Source of the DNA: Coprinopsis marcescibilis
Taxonomy: Eukaryota; Basidiomycota; Agaricomycetes; Agaricales; Psathyrellaceae
Assembly (NCBI GenBank): GCA_004369085.1
Contig: ML210329.1
Span: 29,347-62,384 of the forward strand
DNA length: 33,038 bases
Direction: 5' to 3'
The translations under genes were made by a program, and so were the position numbers. Shown here one piece after another: positions 11,968-23,800 of the stretch; the first letter of the stretch is position 1; each line of letters begins with the position of its first letter. A model generated the notes under the pieces. That model made no database searches. It was not told the DNA's origin and was given only the letters and a program-made list of their open reading frames with translations.

Positions 11968-14900
11968 ATGCCTCGACGATCATCCAGACAGGTCACCGTG
12001 ATCCCTGTCCCAGAAATTCATTCTCTGCCCGTCCTGGAGCCACTAGACGACAATCTCACAACACTAAGACGCCATTGGAAATGGGCCGCCTTCACCCAAT
12101 TCTTCTACATCTTCCACGACCTCTTTGCCATTAATGACATATCCGTCACCGTATGTCTTTTATCCTCTCCTATCATTCTCTGCCAACCGTTCTTCATCCA
12201 GGATCTCGAGAGTGACTTGGTCCACGGCACAGATATTTTTCTGCCGCGTATTATGACACGGTTGCTCTACACAGTCTCATTCGACAGAAAAATCACGTAC
12301 GTGGTCCCTCTCCCACTCAGACCGCCCTAATTAACCCTTGTGCAGCGTCGAGAATTGGCAAAACGCATTGAGGAAGCAGTACGACAAGCGGGATCCCGAG
12401 GCCAACCCCCTTGGTCCTTATATCCCTCCTGCCACTGCCCATTCCCGATACTCCTCGATTCTGAAAGAAGAACCCACCGAAGAGCCTTCTACAGAGGCAG
12501 GCGACGAGAAAGAGACTGTTCACGAAAACGGTGCCGCTTCCGGTATGTCCCCACCCTTACCAGAACATTTGTGACGCGTTTGTTCACAAGCGCAGAAGGA
12601 CCCTCCTCTCGTCAACCAACGGAAGAACCCGCACACGAAGAGAGCTCTACACACACTAAAGAGGAGGAACATGAAACCCCAGCCCATCCTACTGTGAACT
12701 GGTCCGACCTCACCATGCTCCAAAAGCTCGACTCCATGCACCTCTTGACCGAATGGCAATTCCAAAACCCACTGCGCCTCAGAGGGCTCATGAAATCCGA
12801 CGATGAACTTGCAACATGGGTGCGCATCTTTCTACCATCGTATTATCTGCCACCTGACACCACGTAGAGGTCCGAACCGATCGGTTACGATAGGATGCAA
12901 AACGCCTATTGGCTCATTGGAGGTATGTTTCAGCGGACTTGGCCATCCATAAATCACTCAAATCGCCCCTAGGAAATCGTCTTTGGATACAACGCGCGCT
13001 GCCAAAGCCGCCAACAAAGAAGCGGAAGCGAAAAGAGCCTCCTGCAAAGGGCAAAGCGAAACAACAACAAAAGCCAGCAAAGCGACGGAAAACTCAGGAA
13101 ATAAAGAAAGAGGCGCCCCCGAAAAAGGCTATCGAGACCCCAATTTCCAACGGTCGAAGCAGAGCAGCGAAGGAGAAAGCCAAAGTTAAACTAGATGCCC
13201 AAGCCAAAGCACTCGCCGAATTTCAGCGTCAGCAGGCTTCAGGCTCTTTCGAAAGCAGTCGCCCTACTCGAAGAAGTGGAAGAGGCGCGCCACCCTCCCC
13301 TGAGAAGAAGACTCCCAAGACCCCACCTACTAGAGGATCGGGGACGCGCATTAGTTCGCGATTGCGCAACCTGCAGGACGATGGCTGGGAGACCGTCCCT
13401 CAAGAATTGTTGGACGAATCGGACGGCAAGCAAGCAAAGACTGGACTTGAGAGTGACGAAGAGAGCATAAGCGACCTCACCGAACTCAGTGACGACGATG
13501 CTTCTGAACCACAGTCGGAACTGGAAGAAGAAGAAAAGGAGAAGAGTCCTACCCCAGAGCCTGAACCGGAACCAGAGCCTGTGAATGAAAACTTTGTTGA
13601 ATGGGAAACAGTGAGTAGCATCATCGGGCTGCAGTCTCGTCCGAGCTCACAGTAGTGCCCGCAGCTGTGTGTAACCCTTGCGGAGTGGGAAAGCTTCCCG
13701 GAACAATTCGCAAAGTCTACACACTACACCGAAAGGGCGTTTTATAAATATCTGACGACCGAAATCATTCCAGATGTAGTTGCAGAGCTAAAGGTAAACC
13801 CAAAGGTCTCATTTATCGGTCGTTTGTACTAAGTCTCTCCCCCTTACTCAGGAACTCGAGCACAAACGCCGCCTTGAAGAGGCGCTGAGCCATAGGAAAC
13901 GATCTTCTCGCTTGGCTCAAAGGGAGCACGACAAGGAAGCTGCAAAGATCGCTGCACATAAGAAGGCAGAGGAAGATGCCCAAAACGCTCGTACTCGGCG
14001 ACTCGAAGCACGTCAACAAAGAGAGGAAGAAGAGCGGCTGAAGAAAGAAAAGGCTCGAGAGGAGCGACGCGCCAATCGCGAAGCAAAAGCTGTAAACAGT
14101 ACTCGGGACAACAGTATGGCCAGGCAAGTTCTTTATCCTTCATCAAGAGGAAACATCTATTGACAGCAGCAAATAGGTCGTCGCATGAAGACGATCATCC
14201 TTCGAGTGACGCGGACAGCAAAACAAAGGCCAAATCAAACGGTCAAGCCAAGTCAGTCCCACGAGGTAGTAAAACGAGCACCGGCTCTCGCACTCCGAAC
14301 GAGGATTGGGAGTTGGACTGCGAAATTTGTGGCAAACGTGGAAAGAACCTGGTGGGTATTTTTTCGTATGCTTTCCCAATTCATGTGTTCAATATTGCTT
14401 GCAGGATGATGGAAAGCCAATGATGTCCTGTGGCTATTGCTCCAAGTGGCAGCATATCCCTTGTCACGACAAGAAAGACCAGGCGCAGGGAAGGCCAAAG
14501 CGAGATTGGAACAAGATCGAGTTCTTCTGTCAACGGTGTCTTGTCCAACGTCATCCCCCTCGCCCTTCCGTCGTGCAGCCTCACCCGCAGCAATACCCCC
14601 AGGCATACCCTCAACCATACCCCACGCAGCAACATCTTTCGTCCACAGGCTATTCGCAGTATCAGCGCGGGGTATGGCAAAACGGCTCATATGCAGATCC
14701 TAGAACTCAGGCATATGCCCCTGCCCAGGACCATTATTCGCGGGCGACCTTGGGACAGACTTCCAGTGTGAGGTCCTCGGCATATCCGCAGCCACCTCCG
14801 GTCTACCCGGGACCTTCGCAATCGCACACTATCTCTTTCAGCCATTACCAGCCTCAAGAACGGGCATTCAGTAGCGATCCCAGCAGGGGAGCTCAGCCTC

Positions 14901-15368
14901 GGCCCAATCCCAATCCTTATCTTCACACAGTGACTAGTAATAACGGTTGGCCGGTGGACCAAGCCAAATACCCAGTAAGTCCGCCAATGGTGGGTAGTGA
15001 CCATTCTTAAACTATAATTTCAGATCCAGTCCTATCCGCAGCAACAACCACAGCAGCCTTCGTGGAACCCCAATTATCCCCCAACCCATGCTGCCGCTCC
15101 CGCGCCATCCCTGCCCCATGCATCTGGATCAAGCTCACATTTGCCTGCGACTGTGCCCACCACGAACCATCAACAACTCGTCGGAGAGCTGAACTATTCT
15201 AATTCCCGCGGTCAATACGATCAACATCGTCCTCCAGTACCACCCCGCGACTCCTACCCGCAATACAACCCCGCCCCAGCTGCCACCACACCTCAGCAGC
15301 AACAGCCGCCTGTCTCGATGCAGCAACCATATCCTTATGCTCGAACGTCTTATCCTCCTCAACCTTAG
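11968..15368 (+). CDS. RSF1-like DDT-domain and PHD-finger chromatin protein
   Basis: Eleven exons (11968-12150, 12202-12296, 12346-12542, 12596-12819, 12868-12922, 12973-13610, 13665-13793, 13852-14123, 14177-14351, 14405-14974, 15024-15368) give 960 aa. Residues about 30-120 match a DDT-type region (WAAFTQFFYIFHDLFAI, then FLPRIMTRLLYTV). A WHIM-like part follows (MLQKLDSMHLLTEWQF; SEPIGYDRMQNAYWLIGG). Then come a Lys/Arg-rich basic block and an acidic block with EPEPEPEP. A PHD finger (CEICGKRGKNL; CGYCSKWQHIPCH; FFCQRC) lies near residues 647-700, and the tail is Pro/Gln/Tyr-rich. RSF1 and related DDT proteins partner ISWI ATPases, and PHD fingers read histone H3. Nuclear location is expected. 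One intron (14124-14176) needs a GC donor. The exact orthologue is uncertain. Confidence 0.82.
14124..14176 (+). other. GC-AG intron in the DDT/PHD gene
   Basis: The exon ends ATG GCC AG, then GCAAGT opens the intron and AAATAG closes it. The join gives MARSSHEDDH in frame with the PHD exon. No GT site nearby restores the frame. Confidence 0.75.
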
Positions 15369-15588
15369 ATAGGCTCGAAGGGGGTGGTAAATTTATCGTC
15401 TGAGGGTGCAATATGTACATGATCAATTTAAACATCCCAAGACTCGACCATGTGTGCTCTAGAAACGATAGTGATCCATCCATGCCTGTGTGTGTACGTT
15501 GCATTAGACTTCATTATCATTATATATGTATATAGAATCTTATGATCTTGGACTGTAGTACCATTTCTCCTGGTGTAAAATACCAGAA

Positions 15589-16508
15589 TCATCGTAATAT
15601 TTGATACGATTTGTACGGTGGAGTTTGAAACGCGAACATGTCGTTGTCACTGAAAATCGGTCGGTTAATGAGGCAATCTGGAGGTTTAATTTGAACACTA
15701 CATACTCTATCGGTCCTAGAACTCGAAGACCGCGAACATGAGTGTCCTTTCCGCTCATATGATTCGCTGCCACAATAATCTGGATGACATATGCAAAGAC
15801 TGGGGCCCTAAGCGAGACAGCCGTTAGCAGGAAAAAGAATACAGAAGAACAGAAGACGCACAAGCCATCCCCATCCTCGTTGGGTTCGGACGAAACATCA
15901 AAAGTAATCCACCCCTCCGGTTTCTCGAATGTTACCACTCTCACGTCTTGCAAATCGCTGGGTCCAGTTCCGGCCCTAATTGCGAGCGTAGATGGCGTAT
16001 ACGAGTCGTCTTGGCTGAACTTTAAGAGGATACTGATTTTCTATGTTGGACACAGGACAACCCCATTAGCATTCCTTACTACAGGCCTTGGTAGTAAGCG
16101 CTCACTCACCTGGATCGCCATCTTGCACGGAAACTCCAGAGTGATAAAGTGCGGTTGAGGACCATCAGAGCTGAGAACCACCAGCACGCACAAGCGATTC
16201 ACACATTCATGAGCACACCGTCCCAACGAAATCAAGAAAAAACGAAGCATACTGCCAAAAGGTATCCGGATCCCCATCTCTCAAGCATTCCACTCCAAAT
16301 CCAAACTTGTAGCTCGAAACCGACCATTTCGCGCGTCCCGAGATATCTGGCCAGGGCAAATTGGGTGGCTTCAAGTGACCTAAGCCGTGCTTGTACGTCA
16401 ACGATTGCGATTGCAGAGGAACGTGGACCCGGGGGGCGAACCTGAATGGTGAAACGGTGCAGCACTCGCACCAGTGTGCTGCGTGTGGGTGCTCCCAGTG
16501 GCAGCCAT
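15589..16508 (-). CDS. APC10: Anaphase-promoting complex subunit 10 (DOC domain)
   Basis: Six exons on the minus strand (16508-16472, 16379-16253, 16170-16110, 16040-15862, 15807-15706, 15649-15589) give 188 aa. DOC-domain hallmarks in order: AKWSVSSYKFGFGVECLRD, DPDTFW, SDGPQPHFITLEF, DDSYTPSTLAIRAGTG, GWITFDV, VIQIIVAANHMSGKDTH and VRGLRVLGP. The protein ends in QILR, close to the Ile-Arg tail by which APC10 docks on the APC/C core. APC10 helps capture substrates at the APC/C, an E3 ligase of the cell cycle. If the last intron (15705-15650) is read through, the frame stays open to 15540 and gives a longer, non-conserved tail; I prefer the spliced form. The start is chosen from MAATGSTHTQHT spliced in phase to GHLKPPNL. 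Confidence 0.9.
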
Positions 16509-16713
16509 ATCGACAAACGTCTACTACTGGCCGGAATTTCTGAGATAAATGAGAAATCCAGGTAGACGTATGTTGTCTGCCTGATGCAAGGAGTCAGCAG
16601 TAAAAGTCCGAGCTCGTAGTCGATGAAGTATGTCGAAGGCGAAGAGCCGAAAGGTCTCGAGATATCTTTGATCCCGAACCACCACTCCCCTCGAAGATCT
16701 AAACTCCTCACAA
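16509..16713. promoter_or_regulatory. Bidirectional promoter between APC10 and UBA4
   Basis: Only 205 bp separate the two divergent start codons, so the two genes must share promoter sequence or have overlapping leaders. No TATA box stands out. Confidence 0.6.
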
Positions 16714-18259
16714 ATGGCGGTAGAAACCAATACGACGAGGTCTACACCAATCCCGATAGAAGACTACAAGCGATATGGTCGGCAGATGATCCTGGATGGG
16801 TTTGGTTTACAGGGCGAGTCGCCAGTACCGACGGTCTCGGAAGGTCGATGAGAGAGATAAAGAACTGACGAATAGTCGGTTACAGGACAAGTGAGTCTGG
16901 CCAAAGCATCGGTGGCAGTGGTAGGTGCAGGAGGCCTAGGATGCGCTTCTCTGCCTTACCTCGCTTCAGCAGGCGTGGGTGAGTTTCGTATTCTCAACAC
17001 CAAAACTCAATATTCTATAACACCCGACATAAAGGTAGAATAGGTATATTCGACCACGATATTGTGGAAATCACAAACCTCCAGCGTCAAATTTTGCACA
17101 ACGAAGAGACAGTTGGAACACCCAAAGCCCAGTCTGCTAAAAAGGCCTTGCAGAGGCAAGCGCACTTTCTATCGACACCGTCCTCAAATACTCATCTCTC
17201 ACAGAATAAATTCCAAAACTCAAATAGACGCCATAGACACGGCTATAACCTCTCAAAACGCGCTTTCCCTCCTCAAAAACTATGACATCATTCTGGACTG
17301 TACGGACAACGTCCCAACACGCTATCTCCTCTCCGATGCAGCCGTAGTCCTCAACAAACCCCTCGTAAGCGGCGCAGCACAGAAGTTCGACGGTCAGCTC
17401 TCCGTCTACAACCTTGGCCAAAACGGTCCCTGCTACAGGTGCATCTTCCCTATCCCACCCAGACCAGCCAACGTCGGCAGCTGCGAGGAACTGGGGGTCT
17501 TGGGTCCCGTCGTAGGCACAATTGGAAACTTACAGGCCGTAGAAACCATTAAGATCTTATCTGGTTTACACGGTGAGCATACCCGCGTTTCAAGGGGTGA
17601 ATGTTGAACTGAGGATGAACAAGACCAAAAACCGACAATGTTAATCTACAACGCACTTGCCTGTCCTCCGTTCCGAAGCATCAAACTTCGCTCACGGCGA
17701 GAAGCATGTCCGGCTTGTGGGACAAACATCGACCCCGACAAGCGGTTGGACATTAACAACACAGACTATGTCCAATTCTGTGGAGGGTCAACCCCAGATT
17801 GGGAGAAGCAAGGACTTGAACAGGGTAAATCAGGTGAACGGATAACGGTCAATGTAAGCAGACACTGCACGTTCGCCCCAGCTAGACGCCTCATATTGTA
17901 CTGCCAGGACCTGCAAAACATAATGACATCAGGACGACAAGTTGAGATTCTAGACGTCCGACCCGCAACCGAATTCGGGATCTGCAGCCTACCAGGATCA
18001 CAGCGTGAGTTGCCCGTTTACCTTTGGCGCGAAAAAAATCCAAACAAGTCTCCTAGATGTACCCTTGAAGCAAATATTAGAAAAACCAGAACAATACGTA
18101 TCCTCACCCAAAGAGACCATCATAGTGTGCAGACTGGGTAACGACTCCCAGCTTGCAGCAGATGCTTTACGAAGAGCCAGGCCACAAGGAACGATCACAG
18201 ACCTAGTGGGCGGGCTGCGGGCATGGTCACATCTCGACAAAACCTTCCCGGATTACTGA
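16714..18259 (+). CDS. UBA4: E1-like adenylyltransferase/sulfurtransferase UBA4 (MOCS3)
   Basis: Seven exons (16714-16813, 16886-16978, 17035-17155, 17205-17572, 17624-17853, 17908-18004, 18057-18259) give 403 aa. The N-terminal ThiF/MoeB domain has [15 protein letters not shown], nucleotide loop [31 protein letters not shown] and [10 protein letters not shown]. Zinc pairs are CYRC and CPAC, and the thioester-type Cys lies in [11 protein letters not shown]. The C-terminal rhodanese domain has [12 protein letters not shown], active-site Cys in IVCRLGNDS and GGLRAW. UBA4 activates Urm1 for tRNA wobble-uridine thiolation and protein urmylation; the human counterpart also serves molybdopterin synthase. 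Action is cytosolic. Two of its six introns need GC donors. It ends 107 bp before the stop of the convergent UBX gene. Confidence 0.93.
16814..16885 (+). other. GC-AG intron 1 of UBA4
   Basis: GCGAGT follows TTA CAG G, and TTACAG precedes GA CAA GTG. The join restores FGLQGQVSLAK. The nearby GT alternative shifts the frame. Confidence 0.7.
17156..17204 (+). other. GC-AG intron 3 of UBA4
   Basis: GCAAGC follows TTG CAG AG, and CTCACAG precedes A ATA AAT. The join restores [19 protein letters not shown]. Without removal the conserved second half is out of frame. Confidence 0.75.
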
Positions 18260-18365
18260 CTGGTAATTCCAATAGAGCGATCTACGCGTAGCAATAATAT
18301 ACAATCTTGGGTGCGTTGGCGGTCTACAATGAAACAAGAAGTATTCTCGCGGATAGCACCTGCAT

Positions 18366-19358
18366 CTATTTCTCTGCATCACAAGTTGAGGATATGCAAA
18401 CGGGGAAGGAAGGGGCATTCAACTCACTCCCTAGCTTCATCCATTTTGGAATCTTCTTCTCCCCACTTGATCCCGAAGGTTTAGCAGCAGAGGATTGAAG
18501 GGGCCCATGCTTGGCGGGCTCTGCCTGCACCTGTGGTTCGGCAGGTTTTGGTACAGGCAGCTCAACCGCCTGTCCAATAATCTCTTGCAAAAGTGGGGCG
18601 GGCACCGTTGTTCCTGCATCCAAGACTTCAGTTCAACTGCGAGCAGAAACAAAGGCATGCTCGAAACGCACCGTTCAAACTCTCATCTTCAAAACGCAGC
18701 AGCAAAACGGACGCTGGTGCCAGTTGCAAATCGTACAACGTCAAATCGCGAACCAGCGGATCCGACACCTTGAGATCGCGCTTGGGTGGGGATTGATCTA
18801 CCATAGCCATGAACATCCTCTCCACCAACCTACACCGCAGAGATAATACGCACAAAGGATAAACTTGATAGGCTTGACATCATCCCGCAGGCACCCCCTG
18901 ACAAATGCATACACAGACCGAATCTTGTCCGTCGACGGAAAGACCTTTTCCAACTGCATGCGATCGCTGAATCGTATCCTTATCGTCGTCTAAAGTACAC
19001 ATATCACCATCAAAAGCTTGCTTTGAAACAGCAAAGGTGGTGCACGCACCGTAGGCCACCGATCGCGCTTCACCTTTGCAGCCTCCTCCCTCCGCGCCCG
19101 TACCTGGAGGGGCGCGTTGACGAGGTTACTTGTCCGTGCAGCCAACGTGGCCTGGGCCACTTTCAACTCAGATGAGCTGGGTGTGAAGTAATCATCTGAC
19201 AGAGACGGCAGGGGTTGTGCAGCAATGACGGTTGGAGCGTATACTTTGAAATCCGCAGGCAGCGCTGAAGACTCTGATGTAGCAGCGACAGGAGGTGAAG
19301 CAGCTTCGCCAGAAGGTGGAACAGAAGAGGATGATGAAGAAGTCACAGTTGAAGCCAT
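18366..19358 (-). CDS. UBX-domain protein, ASPSCR1/Ubx4-like
   Basis: Four exons (19358-19050, 18989-18854, 18797-18672, 18613-18366) give 272 aa. A Ser/Thr-rich start leads to a segment DFKVYAPTVIAAQPLPSLS and then a basic linker KVKRDRWPT. The UBX fold follows (TIRIRFSDRMQLEKVFPS, KIRSVYAFVRGCLRDDVK, KFIL). After it comes PPKRDLKVSDPLVRDLTLYD and a C-terminal tail with KKIPKWMKLGSE, both typical of the TUG/ASPSCR1 and fungal Ubx4 group. These proteins bind the Cdc48/p97 ATPase. The family usually has an N-terminal ubiquitin-like domain; none is visible here, and upstream minus-strand sequence shows no obvious exon for it. Tail to tail with UBA4, head to head with the PITH gene. Confidence 0.82.
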
Positions 19359-19818
19359 AATGACTGTACAAGAAAGAGAAGAGATTGCATTAAAATGGCT
19401 GCTACTAGCGATTAACGACAGCAGTTACATAAGCGACTCTGGAAACTTGTAGAAGGTGATGAGGAAACCTGGAAGAAAGCAGTCAGTACAATGATGCTTG
19501 AAAACAGAAACAGAGGGTCAGAAAGTGTAAGGTTGTCTCAAGCCATGGGTCCCAGGATACATTGGCGTATGTCCCCTTAAATTGGAGTCCACGACATTCG
19601 AACGCAAATTACAGTACAAGCATCATGCAAACAGCATAAATGAAGAAACATATTCACAGAGGAAAATCGATACAGACAGGAACGAGGAGGAAGAATGACA
19701 GAACAAAACAAAAAAAGCTAAGAGAGCTTTTATTCCCTGCTGGTGTTTGCCCATATTTGGGCCACGGACCTCAGTGGTTCAGCGGAAAGGAGAGGGCTGG
19801 GAGGCCGCAAAAGACAAC
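19359..19818. promoter_or_regulatory. Divergent promoter region between the UBX and PITH genes
   Basis: 460 bp between two diverging start codons. I see no reliable coding exon. A missed first exon of the UBX gene cannot be excluded because CTTGTACAG on the minus strand, 5 nt before its ATG, could act as an acceptor. Confidence 0.5.
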
Positions 19819-20655
19819 ATGTCTGACAATTGTAACCACCACGAAGGGTGCGGACACGACCATCTGGGAAACGACCTCGGTCCCCAGGACAGTCTCTTCT
19901 CCCAAATCGACAGACCAAATGTAATAGCTCTCAACGGTGCCCACAAAGGCTCCGTCGTCATCAAGCCTTGGAACGAACGCGAAGACAACTCTCAGGTAGC
20001 CACCCAGACACCATTTACTATCCCAGACACAGCTTGATATTATATTGGTCCAGTATCTCGAGTCAGATGCAGACGATCAACTGTACGTGCTCTAAGAAGC
20101 CCGATATCCAGCTTATGATCGAGCTCGCACTTGCAGAATCCTGCGTATCCCATTCACATCCAACGTCCGACTCCGCTCTCTGCTGCTAAAGGCAGGTCCA
20201 GGAGGAAAGACTCCAGAAAAGATCACTCTCGTGCGTTGTCGAGTACAACATGCACTCCTGCACCCCACTAAACCATACTTTCGTTAGTATGCTAACGCGC
20301 CGCATCTCGACTTTGAAAGTGTGAACGACAGAAATCCGTCCCAGGAGCTTGAAATCGTTCAAGGAAACTCTGTGGGCGAATACCCACTAAGGACTGTCAA
20401 GTTCAATAACGTCTCAAACCTCACACTGTTCGTACCAGCAGCCCAAGGCGACGATGTCACACGGATCTCGTACGTCGGATTCCTAGGCCACTGGACAAAG
20501 GTATTGTAGATTCCTTCCAGTCACTGACCATATCAACTAACTGCGTACAGCGCAACGAAGCCCCGGTAGTAACCGTCTACGAGGCACAAGCCAACCTTGC
20601 TGACCACGAAAAGATCCAAGGCATGGACGGCACCTACAGCAACGTCGGGCACTAG
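19819..20655 (+). CDS. PITH-domain protein (PITHD1-like)
   Basis: Five exons (19819-19995, 20054-20082, 20137-20230, 20288-20500, 20551-20655) give 205 aa. The protein starts with a His/Cys-rich stretch (MSDNCNHHEGCGHDH). A single PITH domain follows: DSLFSQIDRPNVIALNG, LESDADDQLILRIPFTSNVR, APHLDFESVND and ISYVGFLGHW. PITH domains are found in proteins that contact the 26S proteasome, such as TXNL1, where the domain is fused to thioredoxin. Here, as in PITHD1, there is no thioredoxin domain. Likely cytosolic. Exon 2 is 29 nt. Confidence 0.9.
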
Positions 20656-20857
20656 ACATTCTCTCTGCCTCAGTCTTCCAGCTCCAAGTACTAATCAGTC
20701 ACTCATTGTACAATACGAAAAACCCAACCAATTGAATTATAAAAAAATATGAAAATGCACAGTGGATGATGTGGACGATGATGGTAGTAATGCACATTAT
20801 CAAGAAGAACGAATAAACGAAAAAGAAATGGTATGAACTCGAATCACCCGCACAACA

Positions 20858-23800
20858 CTAACTAGGTCCACCAGGGTTCCCAAATCCTCCCATATTCCCT
20901 TGCATAAACATTCCAGGCATCCCCCGTCCAACACCAGCTTGCGCCATATCAGGACGCTGCATCGAATGCCCTCCAGCCACGAGAAATCTCTTCATCTCCT
21001 CAAGCAAAACTTGAGTAGGATCTAACCCATTCTAAATCACGCCCAAATTCAGCACCCGATCGACCAACAAACGATAAACACATACCTTGTCCGCTTTCAA
21101 CATGCCCAGCACGGCCATTTGTTTCATTTCATCCGGTAATGAGTCAAGGCGTGCTTTTAGTGGCGGTGGCAAACCTTGATACAAAGCTTGACTTCTCTGG
21201 ACCAGTGCAGGATCCCTCATACCAGCCTGCAGCCACCCGCCACTAAACTGATTGCCCGGCTGACCCGGCTGATGCTGAGCCATCCCTCCCTGCTGCTGCT
21301 GTTGCTGAAACTGCCGCTGAACTTGCTGCTGCTGCTGCAAACCGGCCATCCCAACCCCAGCTGGCATACCCAGACCCATCCCACCAACACCCTGCTGACC
21401 ATTAACAACAGGCTTCGGCATCTCCGGTAGACCTGTCAACGGGAAGAACGCGCCAAACAGCTTATTTTGGTGCGTGAAAAACAACATGTTGATCGTCTGT
21501 TCCCCGTCCGGCCTTGTCCACGCCGCAGTCGCAGTCGTCCCTCTCGACTGCAACAAGTTTACGAACTTTGTAAACCTAGAGCCATTCACCTGATCCTGCC
21601 CATTAATAATCGGTTCAAAGCTGCAGACTTGACCCTTGGCGTTGTGCTTTTCCAGCCACAGAGCCACACTTTCATGCGTCACCTCCTGTTGCGTGGGCAT
21701 CGCAGTGAAATGGGGTGGCCAAGTGTGAGGGTGGCAAAGCATCGGGAAATGAGTTGACACCTGGACGTCGCATTGTACTTCTTTGGTCTTGTCGGTAGCG
21801 TCCGTTGCTCTGAACTTGAGTGGTCCCCTCCACACCGGTTGCGGGCTCGGAATTGGGACGTTAACCCCTTGCTGCTGCTGGGTGCCCATTTTAGGCAGAC
21901 CCGCAATCCCTTGTTGAGCTTGTTGAGCTTGTTGCGGCTGTGCCTGAGCCTGTGCCTGTGCCTGTGAATGCTGAGCCTGCGCCTGAACCTGATTATGCAT
22001 CTGCTTCAAAATTCCCTGATAGATCGGCTGAAACTTCTGCATTATAGGAGCCGGTAACGTCTGCCCTTTCTTCAACGACATCATCAGAGCCTGGCACTGC
22101 GGTGGATTGTACCCCATTTGCGTAAAAGCCATGTGCATGGCGGTTTGCTGAGAAAGACCCGGTTGCGGCTGTTGTCCAGCCTGCTGCACCAGCTTCAGAT
22201 ACTGCTGATGTATCATCGGTGGAGTAGTAAACGCAGGGTTCGCGCCATGAGATGCCTGCCTCTGATGTATCCCAGAAGGTCCACCACCACCCTGCACCTG
22301 CGTATGCGGGACCAACGAATCCGGAAGTCCGAGGAATGTATTCTGCGCAGATCCACCAGCATTCATCCCCATGTTCGGGTTCGGATTTGTCGCCATGTTC
22401 GTATTCATGTTCGGGTTCGCATTCGGAGCAGCAGGGCTTGGGTGATTCCCCGCAGGTCCAGGTTTAGGCGCAATGCTCACAGGCTGCCTCCCAGGCGTAC
22501 CTCCCACATTCGGTGCTCCGCCAGATGAAGTTGGCGTTAGCGCAATCGCCATCGGCGAGGGATGGTTTTGCATCCGTTGCTGCTGCTGGGCCTGTTGTTG
22601 CTGTTGCTGCTGCTGGGCCTGTTGTTGTTGCTGCTGTTGTTGCTGAGCCTGTTGCAGTTGCTGAGCTTGTTGCAGTTGCTGGGCCTGTTGTTGCTGCTGC
22701 TGGGCCAGCTGTTGCGCCTGTTGTAGCTGCAGTTGCTGTTGTACCTTTTGCTGCATCTGAATTTTAGCGTGTTGCACCTGTTGTTGCGGGGTAAGCTGCT
22801 GCTGTTGCGGTGGTGCTTGCTGTTGAGCAGCATCCGGCGCAGGCGAAGGCTGCACAGACGGCAGCTGGCTATTCGTATTCGCACCCGGCGTCGAAACATC
22901 TTTCCCCTTCCCCTGCTGCTGCTGCTGGGTCTGCTGCAAAGATGGCCTCGGCAAAGGCGACGATTTATCCCTCAGAGCTACAGTAGTCGCCAGGCTCGCA
23001 GCAGCCGATGCCATAAGTTGAGCCCCCCAAGGCGTGCCGTGAACATAACGTCTCTCCATCTCCTCCGTCCACCCCCCAGCATCCTTCAAAGTCGCAATTG
23101 CCCTGGCAAATTCCCCAAACTTCGCCTTGAAGTTAAGCGCCAACTGCTTTGAAACCTCCGTGTTACCCGCCTTATTCTCGGCTTCTATGCGTTTATATAT
23201 TTCCGTCATGTCCTCCTTACACTTTTGGAACTTGATTATGACTTGTCTGATTGTTTCCGAGTTCAACATGCGCTGAGCCGGCGGGGGTGCGGGTGGTTCC
23301 ACAACTGACGGTGCAGCCGTTGTCGCAGGTGTAGTCGGCGCAGGCGCCGAAGCGGGAGTAGAAGCAGCAGCAGCCACATTCACCGCCGTCGTCGTCGTCG
23401 TTGTCGGAGCTGCAGCGGCCGCTTTCGCATTCACTGTCGTCGTCGAAGCAGCCGCAGCGAGCGACGCCATCTTCTCCTTCTGTTTAGCCTGCATATCTTG
23501 CAAGATCTCCTGAGGGCTCATCCCACCCAGTCCTGCCGACACCATCTTGGGCGACTCTCCCACCCGTTGGCGTTTGAGCGCTTCCGCCGGCCGCTCTACA
23601 GCTTCAATCGCCCGCTTCTGTAACGGTAATGCAGCTGCGCCAAGTTAGCTTACGATCCCATATATGGTTGGACCCTCACCTTTTTGTAGAGAAGCCTGCA
23701 GATTGGGGGCTGGCGGAAATGCGCCGAGTAGTACGAGGTGGTTCGGATTCACAAGGAACCACGGCCGAGTCTTGTTGGCCATCTACCCAACTACGTCAGC

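Noticed and set aside
15540..15648. Longer APC10 C-terminus by reading through the last intron
   Set aside because: The region has good intron borders (GTATGT...TTTTCAG), and splicing gives the expected ILR end and DOC length.
22513..23152. Plus-strand Val/Ala- or Leu/Arg-rich ORFs opposite MED25
   Set aside because: Antisense shadows of CAG/CAA and GCN codon runs.
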